Below are positions 47,523 to 56,738 of a stretch of DNA of 64,000 nt, piece by piece. Both the position numbers and the translations under genes were made by a program. Location of the stretch: contig JBAXSI010000005.1 in the NCBI GenBank assembly GCA_037130755.1, positions 25,263-89,262 on the forward strand. The letters are read 5' to 3'. This DNA comes from UBA10649 sp037130755 (lineage in GTDB: Bacteria; Actinomycetota; Actinomycetes; S36-B12). Every line of letters begins with the position of its first letter. The stretch's first letter is position 1. The notes beneath the pieces are model-generated. The model made no database searches and had not been told where the DNA came from. It saw nothing but the letters and a program-made list of their open reading frames with translations.

Positions 47523-48482
47523 ATGTCGAACCTGCCCATCGCCCCGCTCGAGGGCACGCATCTGGTCGTCGGAGCCGGTGAGGTCGGTACGGCTGTCGCC
47601 CTGCTCCTGGCCGAGGCCGGACGGCAGGTCGTCGTCGTCACCCGCAGTGGTAGCGGCCCCGACCACGCGCTGATCCGCAAGGTCGCGGCCGATGCCTCGA
47701 GCGTCGACGCGCTGCTCGCAGCCGAGCCCCGTGCGGTCGTCATCTACAACTGCGTGAACCCGCCCTACGACAAGTGGGTCGAGCTGTGGCCGCCGATGGC
47801 CGCTGCGTTCATCGCGTATGCCGAGCGCACGGGCGCCGTGCTGGCCACGGTGTCGAACCTCTATGGCTACGGACCCGTCGACGTGCCGATGACGGAGGAC
47901 CTCCCGCTCGCCGCCACCGGCGTGAAGGCGCGCGTGCGAGTCCAGATGTGGCAGGAAGCGAAGGCTGCCAACGACGCCGGGCGCATCCGCGCCACCGAGG
48001 TCCGCGGCTCGGACTACATCTGCCCCGGGTCGGCCAGCCAGTTCGGTGATCGCGGGATGCCGCGCATCCTGAAGGGCAAGTCGGCGCAGCTGCTCGGCGA
48101 CATCGATCAGCCGCACACCTGGACCGCGCCGGTCGATGTGGCCCGCACGCTGATCACGGCGGCCAGCGACCCCCGTGGATGGGGCCGCGCGTGGCACGTC
48201 CCGAGCAACGCGCCGAAGTCGGCTCGTCAGGTCGTCGATGACCTCGCGGCCGCCTCCGGAGTGGGCTCCGTCAAGTCCAGTGCCGTGCCCGGAGTGCTCA
48301 TGTCCGTCATGGGCCTGTTCCAGCCCGTCATCCGCGAGCTCAAGGAGACCGACTACCAGCGCGAGCGTGCCTACGTCCTCGACGACACCGCCGCCCGGGC
48401 GACCTTCGGCCTCGAGCCGACTCCCTGGAACGACATCATCGGCGGCCTCGTGGCCGCGTACCGTCCGGCCCTCGCCGCCTGA
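47523..48482 (+). CDS. NAD-dependent epimerase/dehydratase family protein
   Basis: This 319-residue Rossmann protein has the dinucleotide motif VVGAGEVGTAVALLLAEAG near residues 15-33. The sequence resembles extended-SDR NmrA/epimerase proteins induced under TetR control. GGAG lies seven bases before the ATG, so this message is leadered. Substrate unknown. Confidence 0.87.
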   Translation: MSNLPIAPLEGTHLVVGAGEVGTAVALLLAEAGRQVVVVTRSGSGPDHALIRKVAADASSVDALLAAEPRAVVIYNCVNPPYDKWVELWPPMAAAFIAYAERTGAVLATVSNLYGYGPVDVPMTEDLPLAATGVKARVRVQMWQEAKAANDAGRIRATEVRGSDYICPGSASQFGDRGMPRILKGKSAQLLGDIDQPHTWTAPVDVARTLITAASDPRGWGRAWHVPSNAPKSARQVVDDLAAASGVGSVKSSAVPGVLMSVMGLFQPVIRELKETDYQRERAYVLDDTAARATFGLEPTPWNDIIGGLVAAYRPALAA

Positions 48483-48572
48483 TGGCCGCCCGCCGGATCG
48501 CGAGACCGTGCAACACGATGATCCGGCGGGCAGGACGGAGGGGCATGCACGATCGATGAGCGGGGTGGGCGA

Positions 48573-48728
48573 ATGAATGCCGACTGGCATCGCGCTCACG
48601 TGCTCGGTCCCCACGCCTCCTTGGACGACCGCGTGCGCTGGCACGTCGAACATGCCAAGGCGTGTGCCTGCCGCGAGATTCCCGAGTCGATCCGCGCCGA
48701 GATGAGGAATCGCGGCCTCGAAGGGTGA
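48573..48728 (+). CDS. Small Cys-containing protein of 51 residues
   Basis: This 51-residue open frame begins MNADWHRAHVLGPHASLDDRV and ends REIPESIRAEMRNRGLEG. A CAC motif in the middle and several His residues could bind metal. Third codon positions are strongly G or C, as in real genes of this DNA. I do not recognise a family. It lies alone between the epimerase and the ABC exporter. Confidence 0.6.
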   Translation: MNADWHRAHVLGPHASLDDRVRWHVEHAKACACREIPESIRAEMRNRGLEG

Positions 48729-48754
48729 TTCGCCCGCCTGTCACATAGGACGCA

Positions 48755-48766
48755 TAAGGTGCACCC
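48755..48766 (+). promoter_or_regulatory. -10 for a leaderless ABC exporter mRNA
   Basis: TAAGGT (48755-48760) ends six bases before the ATG at 48767. No Shine-Dalgarno. Confidence 0.5.
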
Positions 48767-49765
48767 ATGAGCAGGGATTCAGCGGTCCATGCCGAGGGCC
48801 TGGTCAAGCACTTCGGCGACGTCAAGGCCCTCGACGGCATCGATCTGACGGTCGAACGAGGGCAGGTTGTCGGCCTGCTCGGTCCCAACGGAGCCGGCAA
48901 GACGACGACCGTGCGCATCCTCGCCACCCTCCTCGCGCCCACGGCCGGTCGAGCCTTCGTCGACGGCCACGACGTGGTGAAGGACCCCGACGCGGTGCGG
49001 CACTCCATCGGGCTGACCGGCCAGTACGCGGCCGTCGATGAGTACCTCACCGGTAGGGAGAACATGCGCATGTTCGGCGAGCTGTACCACCTGTCGCCGA
49101 AGTACGTGAAGGAGCGCAGCGCCGAGCTGCTCGAGTGGTTCGACCTCACCGACGCGGCCGACCGACCGGCGCGCACGTACTCCGGCGGCATGCGTCGTCG
49201 TCTCGACCTGGCGTCCAGTCTCATCGCGAAGCCCTCGATCCTCTTCCTCGACGAGCCGACGACAGGCCTTGACCCGCGCTCACGACTGGGCATGTGGGGA
49301 GTGATCCAGGCCCTCGTCGACGAGGGCACGACGGTGCTCCTCACGACGCAGTACCTCGAGGAGGCCGATCAGCTCGCGCAGGACATCGTCGTGATCGACC
49401 ACGGTCGCGTCATCGCGCACGGCACGGCCGACGTGCTCAAGGACCAGATCGGCGGCGACCGCATCGAGGTCGTGATCACCGATGCGTCGAGGGTCGGTCG
49501 CGCCGTCGAACTCCTCAGGCCGATCGGCACCGCCGAGGCCATCGTGGATGATGCCAAGATCCTCGTGCCGGTCTCCGGTGGGTCCACGGTGCTCGTCGAT
49601 GCCGTGCGTGCGCTCGACACGGAGGGGATCGAGGTCTCCGACATCGTCCTGCGCCGGCCGACTCTCGACGACGTCTTCCTGTCTTTGACCGGCCACGTGG
49701 CAGAGGAGGAGACCGTTGCTGCCCCGAAGGGGCGCGGTCGCGGACGCAAGGAGAAGGCATCATGA
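48767..49765 (+). CDS. Daunorubicin-resistance-type ABC transporter ATPase
   Basis: This 332-residue ATPase has Walker A GPNGAGKTTTV, signature YSGGMRRRLDLASSL, Walker B ILFLDEPTTGLD and a C-terminal DrrA-type domain ending in a Lys/Arg-rich tail. DrrA-class ATPases drive ABC-2 export of antibiotics or lipids. It is coupled to the permease gene by ATGA. Leaderless start. Confidence 0.92.
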   Translation: MSRDSAVHAEGLVKHFGDVKALDGIDLTVERGQVVGLLGPNGAGKTTTVRILATLLAPTAGRAFVDGHDVVKDPDAVRHSIGLTGQYAAVDEYLTGRENMRMFGELYHLSPKYVKERSAELLEWFDLTDAADRPARTYSGGMRRRLDLASSLIAKPSILFLDEPTTGLDPRSRLGMWGVIQALVDEGTTVLLTTQYLEEADQLAQDIVVIDHGRVIAHGTADVLKDQIGGDRIEVVITDASRVGRAVELLRPIGTAEAIVDDAKILVPVSGGSTVLVDAVRALDTEGIEVSDIVLRRPTLDDVFLSLTGHVAEEETVAAPKGRGRGRKEKAS

Positions 49766-50613
49766 GCACGCTCGCCTACAGCAAGCCGCAACTCCGCAGC
49801 CGCCCACTGTGGGGTTGGGCGCTCAACGACGGGCTGGTCGTCGCGCGCCGCAACCTGATCCAGACCGTGCGAGTCCCCGAACTGATGTTCTTCTCCCTGG
49901 TGCAGCCGGTCATCTTCGTGCTGCTCTTCGCGTACGTCTTCGGCGGTGCGATCCCGATCCCCGGCGATGCAGGAGCCAACGCGTACCGCGAGTACCTGAT
50001 GCCGGGCATCTTCGGGCAGACGGTTGCCTTTGCGGCCGCCGCGAGCACGGTGGGGCTTGCGGAGGACCTGCACAAGGGCATCATCGACAGGTTCCGGTCG
50101 CTGCCGATGTCGCCACCGGCGGTGCTGCTCGGCCGCACGTTCGCCGACGCTGCACGCCAGGTGCTCGTGCTGGTCGTGCTGAGCATCACCGGCCTGCTCG
50201 TCGGCTGGCGGATCAACAACGGCCTGCTCAATGCCCTCTGGGCGTACGCGCTGCTGCTGCTGTTCGCCTACACGGTTGCCTGGATCGGCTCATGGGTCGG
50301 GCTCTACATGCCGAACCCCGAGACGGCGAACACCGCGGGACTGATCTGGCTGTTCCCGTTGACCTTCCTGTCGAATTGCTTCGTGCCGATCAACACCCTG
50401 CCCGGAGTGCTGCAAGCATTCGCCGCGTGGAATCCGATCTCCGCGGTCGTGCTGTCCTGTCGTGAGCTCTTTGGCAACCCGACAGGCATCCAGCCGGACT
50501 TCTGGCCGCTGCACCACTCCGAGCTGTACACGCTGCTCTCCTGCACGGTGCTCATCGTGGTGTTCGGCGGACTGGCCGCTCGCCGCTACACCCACGCGAC
50601 CACCAAGAAGTAG
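49762..50613 (+). CDS. ABC-2 type transporter permease (DrrB-like)
   Basis: This 283-residue permease has six membrane segments and the family segments MPGIFGQTVAFAAAASTVGLAEDLHKGIIDRFRSLPM and WNPISAVVLSCRELFGNP. It forms a homodimeric efflux pore with the DrrA-like ATPase. Substrate unknown; no biosynthetic cluster is adjacent. Confidence 0.92.
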   Translation: MSTLAYSKPQLRSRPLWGWALNDGLVVARRNLIQTVRVPELMFFSLVQPVIFVLLFAYVFGGAIPIPGDAGANAYREYLMPGIFGQTVAFAAAASTVGLAEDLHKGIIDRFRSLPMSPPAVLLGRTFADAARQVLVLVVLSITGLLVGWRINNGLLNALWAYALLLLFAYTVAWIGSWVGLYMPNPETANTAGLIWLFPLTFLSNCFVPINTLPGVLQAFAAWNPISAVVLSCRELFGNPTGIQPDFWPLHHSELYTLLSCTVLIVVFGGLAARRYTHATTKK

Positions 50614-50622
50614 CGGGCTGCC

Positions 50623-50991
50623 GTGCACATCAAGCTCACCACGGTCACGCTGGGTGCACCCGATGCGCGCGCACTGGCGGCCTTCTACCGTGACCTGCTC
50701 GGCGGTGAGCTCGTGTGGAACGATCCCGGCTGGGTGGTGCTGCAGTCGCCCAACTCCGCGTTGGGCATCGCGTTCCAGGAGGAGGCGCAGCATCGCGCTC
50801 CGGTGTGGCCGGGGCAGGCGGGCGACCAGCAGATGCAGATCCACCTGGAGATTCGCGTCGATGACCTCGATGCCGGCGTTGCGCATGCCCTCGCCTGCGG
50901 GGCCACGCTGGCGCACTTCCAACCGCAGGACGACGTGCGGGTGTGCCTGGACCCCGCGGGCCATCCGTTCTGCCTGTGGACCGAGACCTAG
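50623..50991 (+). CDS. VOC/glyoxalase-like protein
   Basis: This 122-residue single VOC domain has the strand LTTVTLGAPDARALAAFYRDLLGG and C-terminal VCLDPAGHPFCLWTET. It resembles actinobacterial bleomycin-resistance-type or glyoxalase-like proteins. GTG start ten bases after the permease stop, probably in the exporter operon. Confidence 0.82.
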   Translation: MHIKLTTVTLGAPDARALAAFYRDLLGGELVWNDPGWVVLQSPNSALGIAFQEEAQHRAPVWPGQAGDQQMQIHLEIRVDDLDAGVAHALACGATLAHFQPQDDVRVCLDPAGHPFCLWTET

Positions 50992-51009
50992 TCGACCGCT
51001 GCCAGAGCC

Positions 51010-51768
51010 TCAGAGCCTGAAGTAGCTGGCTCCGTTGAAGTCGAGCACGGACCCGCTGGCCCACTCAGCCTCCTTCGAGGCGAGGAACAGGACCGCGGCG
51101 GCGACCTCCTCGGCCGTAGGCACGCGGTTGAACGGGCTCTGCTGGCGGATCTCGTCGCCGCCGGGGCCGGCGAGTGACTCCGCGGCCATGTCGGTGTCGA
51201 CGAATCCCGGCGCGATCGTGGTCACGGCGATGCCCTCGTGCCCCAGCGCCTTCGCGATCGACTGGCCGAACGCCGCGATGCCCGCCTTGCTCGCGCCGTA
51301 GGACGGGTTCTTTGGCTCGCCACGGAACGCTCCCCGCGAACCGACGTTGATGATGCGCGAGTCGCCGTGGCGCGGCATGTGCTGCAGTGCACACCAGGTG
51401 ACATTCGCGGGGCCGACGAGGTTGACGTCGATGGTGTCGCGCCATGCCCGCTGCCACGTGTCGTAGTCGACAACCTCGATCGGGTGCGGAATGAAGATGC
51501 CCGCATTGTTGACCAGGACGTCGATCCGGCCGAGTGCCGTCGCTGCCTCGTCGACCATGGCGCGCACGGCCTCGGCGTCGCGGAGGTCGGCCTTGACGAT
51601 GACATGACCCGTCCCGGCGAGCGAGTCGAGCGTGTGCTGGGCCGCCTCTCGTGCGCTGCCGTAGTGCACGGCAACGCGATCGCCGTTGCCGGCAAAGGCG
51701 CGCGCGATGGCGGCACCGATGCCCCGCGAGGCTCCCGTGACCAGGACGGCGCGGTCAGTGGTCGTCAT
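51010..51768 (-). CDS. SDR family oxidoreductase
   Basis: This 252-residue short-chain dehydrogenase has the cofactor motif TGASRGIGAAIA (residues 11-22), NNAGI, catalytic Ser and YGASK (Tyr/Lys). It looks like 3-oxoacyl-ACP-reductase-type enzymes. It is coupled to the GNAT gene by ATGA. Confidence 0.92.
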   Translation of the reverse strand: MTTTDRAVLVTGASRGIGAAIARAFAGNGDRVAVHYGSAREAAQHTLDSLAGTGHVIVKADLRDAEAVRAMVDEAATALGRIDVLVNNAGIFIPHPIEVVDYDTWQRAWRDTIDVNLVGPANVTWCALQHMPRHGDSRIINVGSRGAFRGEPKNPSYGASKAGIAAFGQSIAKALGHEGIAVTTIAPGFVDTDMAAESLAGPGGDEIRQQSPFNRVPTAEEVAAAVLFLASKEAEWASGSVLDFNGASYFRL

Positions 51769-52253
51769 GTTCCTGCCTTCGTCGTGAGGTCCATGGCCCA
51801 GCGAAGCTCAGCGTCCTGGTCCTCGGTTCTGCTGAACCCTGCCTTCTGGAGGACGCGTTGGCTGGGGATGTTGTCTGGATCAGTGCCGGCCACCGCCCGA
51901 GCAGCGCCGTTCTCCTGCGCCATGTGCAGCAGCGCGAGGAGAGCCGCTGTCGCGATGCCTTGGCCGCGGAACTCCTGGGCGATCCCGTAGCCGACCTCCA
52001 CGGTTGCGGCGCCGTCGGGCTCGGAGTGGAAGCCGACGCCGCCGACGATCAGGCCGCTGTCGGCGAGTGCCACGGTCCACACGCTCCACGGGAAGCCCTC
52101 GGACACGATCTGCTTGGTCCCGCCCGCGATCCGCGCAGCCATCTCCACGTCGCCCCCGGTCGGGTAGCCATCCGCCCAGAGGGGGGAGCGGCGGTCCTCC
52201 AGCACGGCGACGGCATCCTCCTCGGAGAACGGGAGCAGGACGATGCGCGGCAC
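51765..52253 (-). CDS. GNAT family N-acetyltransferase
   Basis: This 162-residue protein has the acetyl-CoA loop (VEVGYGIAQEFRGQGIATAAL; Q/R-x-x-G-x-G/A) and a first strand RIVLLPFSEEDAVAV. GTG at 52253 with Shine-Dalgarno AAGGA is preferred; GTG at 52277 adds eight residues. Substrate could be an amino acid, ribosomal protein or antibiotic. Confidence 0.85.
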   Translation of the reverse strand: MPRIVLLPFSEEDAVAVLEDRRSPLWADGYPTGGDVEMAARIAGGTKQIVSEGFPWSVWTVALADSGLIVGGVGFHSEPDGAATVEVGYGIAQEFRGQGIATAALLALLHMAQENGAARAVAGTDPDNIPSQRVLQKAGFSRTEDQDAELRWAMDLTTKAGT

Positions 52254-52313
52254 GGGTTGATCCTTACCGTTGGCCACGGCGGGCGCAGCGTTTTGCCGCT
52301 TACGCGGCGTCGC

Positions 52314-52327
52314 TAACGTGAGGGACT
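52314..52327 (+). promoter_or_regulatory. -10-like hexamer before the MATE gene
   Basis: TAACGT (52314-52319) ends eight bases before the GTG at 52328. The same hexamer is used for the genes at 5946 and 47523. Confidence 0.4.
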
Positions 52328-53692
52328 GTGTCCTCTCCAGCGTCCGACCGGCGGCTCATCGCGAGCATCGCGGTACCGGTCAGCCTGGAGATGGTCCTCA
52401 CTCTGGTCCTGAACTTCATCAGTCAGGTCATCGTCGGGGTCCTCGGTGCGACGGCCATCGCGGCCGTGGGCTTCGCCAACAGCCTCATCTTCATCGTGGT
52501 GATCGTCCTCGGCGCGCTCGGAGTCTCGGTCAGCATCCTGGTGGCGCGCGCCTTCGGTGGTCAGCGCCGCTCGGACATGAGTCACACCGTTGCCGTCGCG
52601 CTGGTCGGGGCGGGCTCCCTGGCCCTCATTGGCGCCCTCGTGCCGCTCTTGTACCCACAGCAACTGCTGAGCCTGCTGGGTGCATCGCCGACGGTGGCCG
52701 CCGCCGGAGCCGAATACCTGCGGCTGAACGCCATCGCGATGATCCCCACCGTGATCGCGGCGGTGTACAGCGGTGCCATGCGATCGACCGGCTACGCGCG
52801 CAGCCCGATGATCGCCACCTTCATCACCGTGCCGTTGAACACCGCCATCGCCTACTGCCTGGTGCTGGGCGTCGGGCCGTTCCCCGAACTGGAGGTCGCT
52901 GGCGCGGGTTGGGCGGTGCTGATCACCTCGGTGCTGAAACTGCTCATCCTCATCGTGCTGACCTACGCCGTGCATCGCATCGTGGACTGGCAGCTTCCTG
53001 ACGGCCTTGCCGAGTGGCGGGCCATCCTCGTGCCGCTCTTCGTCCTGGCCATTCCCCTCGGCCTGACCGAACTGCTCTGGTCGACCGGCACCTTCCTCTA
53101 CAACGTCATCGCGCAGCAGTTGGGTGACGAGCCGCTTGCAGCCATCCAGATCGCCTCGACGATGGAGGGCATCTTCGTCGTCGGCAGCATCGGCCTGATG
53201 AGCGCGACGACGGCGCTGGTCGGGCAGAGCGTCGGCCTGCATGATGCGCCCGAGGCCGCGCGCTGGGCACGCGTCCTCACGCGTGCGGGGGTGTACACGG
53301 GGCTCGTGTTCGGTGCGCTGCTCGTCCTCAGTGCTCTTGCCATTCCCGTGCTGTTCAAGAACGCCGGGCACACGGTGCAGGTGCTGGCGATGATCGGCAT
53401 CGTCATCAACGGGCTGAGCCAGGTGGTCAAGGTGCGCAACATGATCCTCGGTGCCGGGGTCATGCCCAGCGGCGGCGATGTGCGCGGCGTGGTGCTGGGT
53501 GACGGGGTCAGTGCCTTCTTCGTGGGCCTCCCGCTGGCCATCATCCTCGGCCTGTTCACACCGTTGGGTGTCGTCGGCCTCTTCCTCGCGCGGGTCATCG
53601 AGGAGTGCGTCAAGCTGGTGATCTTCACGATTCGAACGCGACGAATCAGCTGGGAAGCGGTCGTGATGCGCGAGACTGCTGCACACGCCTGA
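52328..53692 (+). CDS. MATE family efflux transporter
   Basis: This 454-residue protein has about 12 membrane helices in two similar halves. The first helix region is LIASIAVPVSLEMVLTLVLNFI and the second half includes GIVINGLSQVVKVRNMIL. MATE proteins export cationic drugs or metabolites by sodium or proton antiport. It is followed 38 bases later by an SMR gene, so the two may respond to one toxin. Confidence 0.92.
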   Translation: MSSPASDRRLIASIAVPVSLEMVLTLVLNFISQVIVGVLGATAIAAVGFANSLIFIVVIVLGALGVSVSILVARAFGGQRRSDMSHTVAVALVGAGSLALIGALVPLLYPQQLLSLLGASPTVAAAGAEYLRLNAIAMIPTVIAAVYSGAMRSTGYARSPMIATFITVPLNTAIAYCLVLGVGPFPELEVAGAGWAVLITSVLKLLILIVLTYAVHRIVDWQLPDGLAEWRAILVPLFVLAIPLGLTELLWSTGTFLYNVIAQQLGDEPLAAIQIASTMEGIFVVGSIGLMSATTALVGQSVGLHDAPEAARWARVLTRAGVYTGLVFGALLVLSALAIPVLFKNAGHTVQVLAMIGIVINGLSQVVKVRNMILGAGVMPSGGDVRGVVLGDGVSAFFVGLPLAIILGLFTPLGVVGLFLARVIEECVKLVIFTIRTRRISWEAVVMRETAAHA

Positions 53693-53730
53693 TCTGGAGT
53701 GGGATCGACGATCGACTTGGAGATGGACGC

Positions 53731-54051
53731 ATGGGCTGGGTGTTCTTGATGGTCGCGATCGTCAGTGAGGTCCTCGGAACGCTGTCACTGAAGGCCAGCG
53801 ACGGGCTGAGCAAGCTAGGCCCTGCCTTGGTCATGATCGTGGCCTACGGCCTGAGCTTCACCATGCTGGCGCTGGCCCTGAAGACCCTCCCGGTCGGGAC
53901 GGCCTACGCCGTCTGGTCCGGTGTCGGCACTGCGGGTGCCGTCATGGGTGCGTGGTTCTTCTTCGGCGAACGACTGCCACCCATCTCGCTCGTGGGCATC
54001 GGGATCGTCATTGTTGGGGTCGTGGTGATGAACGTCCCCGCAACGCACTGA
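53731..54051 (+). CDS. Small multidrug resistance (SMR) family transporter
   Basis: This 106-residue, four-helix protein has the essential membrane Glu in VSEVLGTLSLK (near residue 13) and later helices with AYAVWSGVGTAGAVMGAWFFFGE. SMR proteins act as antiparallel dimers exchanging protons for drugs or guanidinium. The last 44 bases overlap the convergent EEP-family gene. Confidence 0.93.
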   Translation: MGWVFLMVAIVSEVLGTLSLKASDGLSKLGPALVMIVAYGLSFTMLALALKTLPVGTAYAVWSGVGTAGAVMGAWFFFGERLPPISLVGIGIVIVGVVVMNVPATH

Positions 54052-55462
54052 CCAGCCCGATCACCAGGCCCAGCCAGATCACGGTCAGCACACCGGCGAT
54101 TACCCACAGGACCGTGGAACCACCGCCGCCGGCAGGCACGCGGACCGGTGCCGCATCGCGCGCCGTCGACGTCGGGATATGCAGCGACGCGACGACGCCC
54201 GCGTGGTCGGTCGGCAGGCAGATTCCGGTCTGCGGTTCGGGCAGGTCCATCGCCTTGGCGGTCGCCTTCGTGTTCGCGACCTGCTCGGGCGTCGTGCACT
54301 CCCAGGTGTCGTCAGCCGCCGGCCACGTCGCGCCGACAAGGCCGGCTGCGTTCACGGTCACGCCGTTGCGCACGAACACGTAGTCGAGGCGGTCGGTGAA
54401 GCCGTAGGGGTTCCCCATGCGCAGGGCCTCGGGTAGACGGGTGAGGTCGGGCCCCGCAAGCAGGGCACTTGCTCCCCAACTGAAGTTGGCGGGCTCGGCG
54501 GGATCAGGACCAGCGTCGGAGAAGCCGTGCTGGACCATCGTCCAGTACGCACTGCAGGTCGGGTCCGTGCCTGACTGTGGTGGGCAGGCTGCGCCGATCT
54601 CAGGCTGGTCGCCGGGGTTGTCGAGGGCCGGTCGTGGGTCGCGTGGGTCGCTGTTGAAGTCGCCCATGACCACGAGTGGCATGGTCGTCGCCGAGTACTG
54701 CTGGGCGAGCTCGTCCGCCTGAGTGGCCGATGTCGGCACCTGGTCCGGCTTCCAGAACGATTCAAGATGCGTGGTGACGAACCGCACCGCGGTGCCGTCG
54801 ATCTCGACGTCGGCCCAGGCGTTGCCTCGGGCGATGGTGAACAGGACCGGGACAACATCGGCCTTGGCGGTGTAGTCGATCGTCCCCGCTGCGATGACCT
54901 TGTCAGCGAGGTCGGCGCGCACGGCCAGCGCGTCGGCGATGACAAACCCGCACTCGGCGTCGTCCTTGCCGAACAGCGGCTGGAACGTGGCCGGGTCATG
55001 GATCCTCGTGAGGAACGGGATCGGCGGGATCGTGTAGCCCGGATTCGATGCCGTACTGCCGTTGGCGCTCGCGAGGACGTACGGCACCCCGGCCTGCGCG
55101 GTTGCGTCGAGGAATTGCTGCGTGAAGTCGTAGACCGTCTTCGTGTCGGAGGACAGCCCGGATCGGCAGGTCCAGGTCGTTGCCTCCTGGATGCCAATGA
55201 CGTGGGGATGCGTCCCCGCTACGTCGGTGGCGAGCGCCGGAGCCCGCTTGGTGAAGTCGGTTGCCGTCACCTGGTCCCACATGAACTGCGCGGCCGCAGG
55301 CATGTCAGGCAGGAGGTCCAGAGCGATGCTCACGTCCGCACCCAGATAGAGATTCCGGGTCATCACGGTGACGTCGGTCTCGGCCGATGCCGCGGGTGCG
55401 GTGACGACGATCCCCAGCATGACGAGTCCCGCCGCCAGCATGTGCATCGTGCGTCGCAGCAT
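54008..55462 (-). CDS. Surface-anchored endonuclease/exonuclease/phosphatase family enzyme
   Basis: This 484-residue exported protein has a signal peptide (MLRRTMHMLAAGLVMLGIVVT) and the EEP core motifs IGIQEAT, VMGDFNSDPRD and TDHAGV (metal and catalytic residues). A Gly-rich spacer and a C-terminal membrane helix (TVLWVIAGVLTVIWLGLVIG) with basic tail follow. It could be a nuclease, sphingomyelinase or inositol-phosphatase held on the outer face of the membrane. The ATG at 55462 follows GGGAGAG. Confidence 0.88.
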   Translation of the reverse strand: MLRRTMHMLAAGLVMLGIVVTAPAASAETDVTVMTRNLYLGADVSIALDLLPDMPAAAQFMWDQVTATDFTKRAPALATDVAGTHPHVIGIQEATTWTCRSGLSSDTKTVYDFTQQFLDATAQAGVPYVLASANGSTASNPGYTIPPIPFLTRIHDPATFQPLFGKDDAECGFVIADALAVRADLADKVIAAGTIDYTAKADVVPVLFTIARGNAWADVEIDGTAVRFVTTHLESFWKPDQVPTSATQADELAQQYSATTMPLVVMGDFNSDPRDPRPALDNPGDQPEIGAACPPQSGTDPTCSAYWTMVQHGFSDAGPDPAEPANFSWGASALLAGPDLTRLPEALRMGNPYGFTDRLDYVFVRNGVTVNAAGLVGATWPAADDTWECTTPEQVANTKATAKAMDLPEPQTGICLPTDHAGVVASLHIPTSTARDAAPVRVPAGGGGSTVLWVIAGVLTVIWLGLVIGLVSALRGRSSPRPQQ

Positions 55463-55497
55463 TCGCTCTCCCTCGTTGCCTCGCCCAACGAAGTCTG

Positions 55498-56685
55498 TCA
55501 CCTCGCGGCCGTGGTCCTCCACCGTGAGGGCTTGAGTGCTGCGACGACGGCGAGGGCGGCGGCGATGACGCCCAGCATGGGCACGCCGGGCAGCGGGGCC
55601 CACGGGACCTGCTCGTCGCCGTTGATCCACGATGGGACCCCTGCCAGCCCGAGCATGGCAAGCGTGCCGCCGATCACCCACGCCGACGTCCAGGCAACCC
55701 GGTCGACCCGCCACGCGATCAGGGCGCACCCGCAGATGTAGGTGGCCGCGCCCAGACACAACGAGACCAGTACCACCGGCAGGACCGCATCGCCCGGGCC
55801 CAGCATGATCTCCTTCGCTCCGAGGGCGGTCATGACGATGCCGGCCACGGGAAGCAAGTGACCGTAGGTGTACGCGTCGCGCGCGATGAGCGTGCGAGCG
55901 ATGCCATCGGTGGCGTGCAGCGCAAGTTCCCCGGCCTCTGCGAGGTGGGAGAAATACAGCGTCCACATCAGGGCCGCGATGGCCAGGCCGACCAGCGACC
56001 CGACGATCGCGAACCACGCCGGGGTCTGGGTCTGCGCACTCGCCGTCGCGAGGCCGATCGCCACGACCGCCTCGCCCAGGGCGATGATGATGATCAGCCC
56101 ATACCGTTCCGAGAAGTGCTGCGGATCGACCTTCCAGCCCCGCGGGCGCGCGAGGATCGGGGTGGCGAGGTCGAACAGGACCGCCGCTGCCCAGATCCAC
56201 AACTGCAACGGTGAGCCGAGAAGGGCTCCGGCGATCAACGCGACGGGGATGATGACCGCCCCGACGCTGAGCCTTCGCACGGCCGCTGCGTAGCCGGGGT
56301 CCTCCTTGCTCGCATGCTGGTAGGCGACGATCCACACCACGCGGGTGACCGTGATCCCGAGGGCGACCAGCAGCGCGCCGCTGGTGAACGCCGTCGGTAC
56401 CGCAAGGCCCACCACGAGCATGCCGGCCATGCCGGCCAGCAGCATCAGTCGCATGACCGTGCTGTCCGCCCCTCGGGCGTTGGTGAGCCAGGCGAACGAA
56501 CTCCAGGCCCACCACAAGAGCGCGAAGACGATGAGCCCGTGAAGGAAGCCCAGCGGTGTCGGCTGGGCGGCAAGAAGCGTCGTGACCTGCGTGAACGCGA
56601 ACACGAAGACGAGGTCGAAGAACAGTTCTGCGGCTCCGACGCGGTGCGCTGAGCCCAGCCCGGGTGTGGACGGGTCGGGATTCAT
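55498..56685 (-). CDS. Low temperature requirement protein A (LtrA) family
   Basis: This 395-residue protein has about ten membrane helices. The family signature AELFFDLVFVFAFTQVTTLL is at the N-terminus (residues 18-37) and FSERYGLIIIIALGEAVVAIG is in the middle. LtrA was found in Listeria as needed at low temperature; molecular function unknown. Start at 56685 with TACCCT ending six bases upstream. Confidence 0.9.
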   Translation of the reverse strand: MNPDPSTPGLGSAHRVGAAELFFDLVFVFAFTQVTTLLAAQPTPLGFLHGLIVFALLWWAWSSFAWLTNARGADSTVMRLMLLAGMAGMLVVGLAVPTAFTSGALLVALGITVTRVVWIVAYQHASKEDPGYAAAVRRLSVGAVIIPVALIAGALLGSPLQLWIWAAAVLFDLATPILARPRGWKVDPQHFSERYGLIIIIALGEAVVAIGLATASAQTQTPAWFAIVGSLVGLAIAALMWTLYFSHLAEAGELALHATDGIARTLIARDAYTYGHLLPVAGIVMTALGAKEIMLGPGDAVLPVVLVSLCLGAATYICGCALIAWRVDRVAWTSAWVIGGTLAMLGLAGVPSWINGDEQVPWAPLPGVPMLGVIAAALAVVAALKPSRWRTTAAR

Positions 56686-56697
56686 GGAAGGAGGGTA
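56686..56697 (-). promoter_or_regulatory. -10 for leaderless ltrA-type mRNA
   Basis: The minus-strand TACCCT (56697-56692) ends six bases before the ATG at 56685. Confidence 0.55.
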
Positions 56698-56738
56698 GGC
56701 GACCTTGCCGATCTCGTTCGCATGTCGGGCATAACGGC

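Noticed and set aside
48483..48572. Terminator between the epimerase and the small gene
   Set aside because: A weak GATCCGGCGGGC-type pairing (CCCGCCGGATC near 48487 with GATCCGGCGGG near 48520) is visible, but there is no U-run and I could not judge its strength, so I did not list it.
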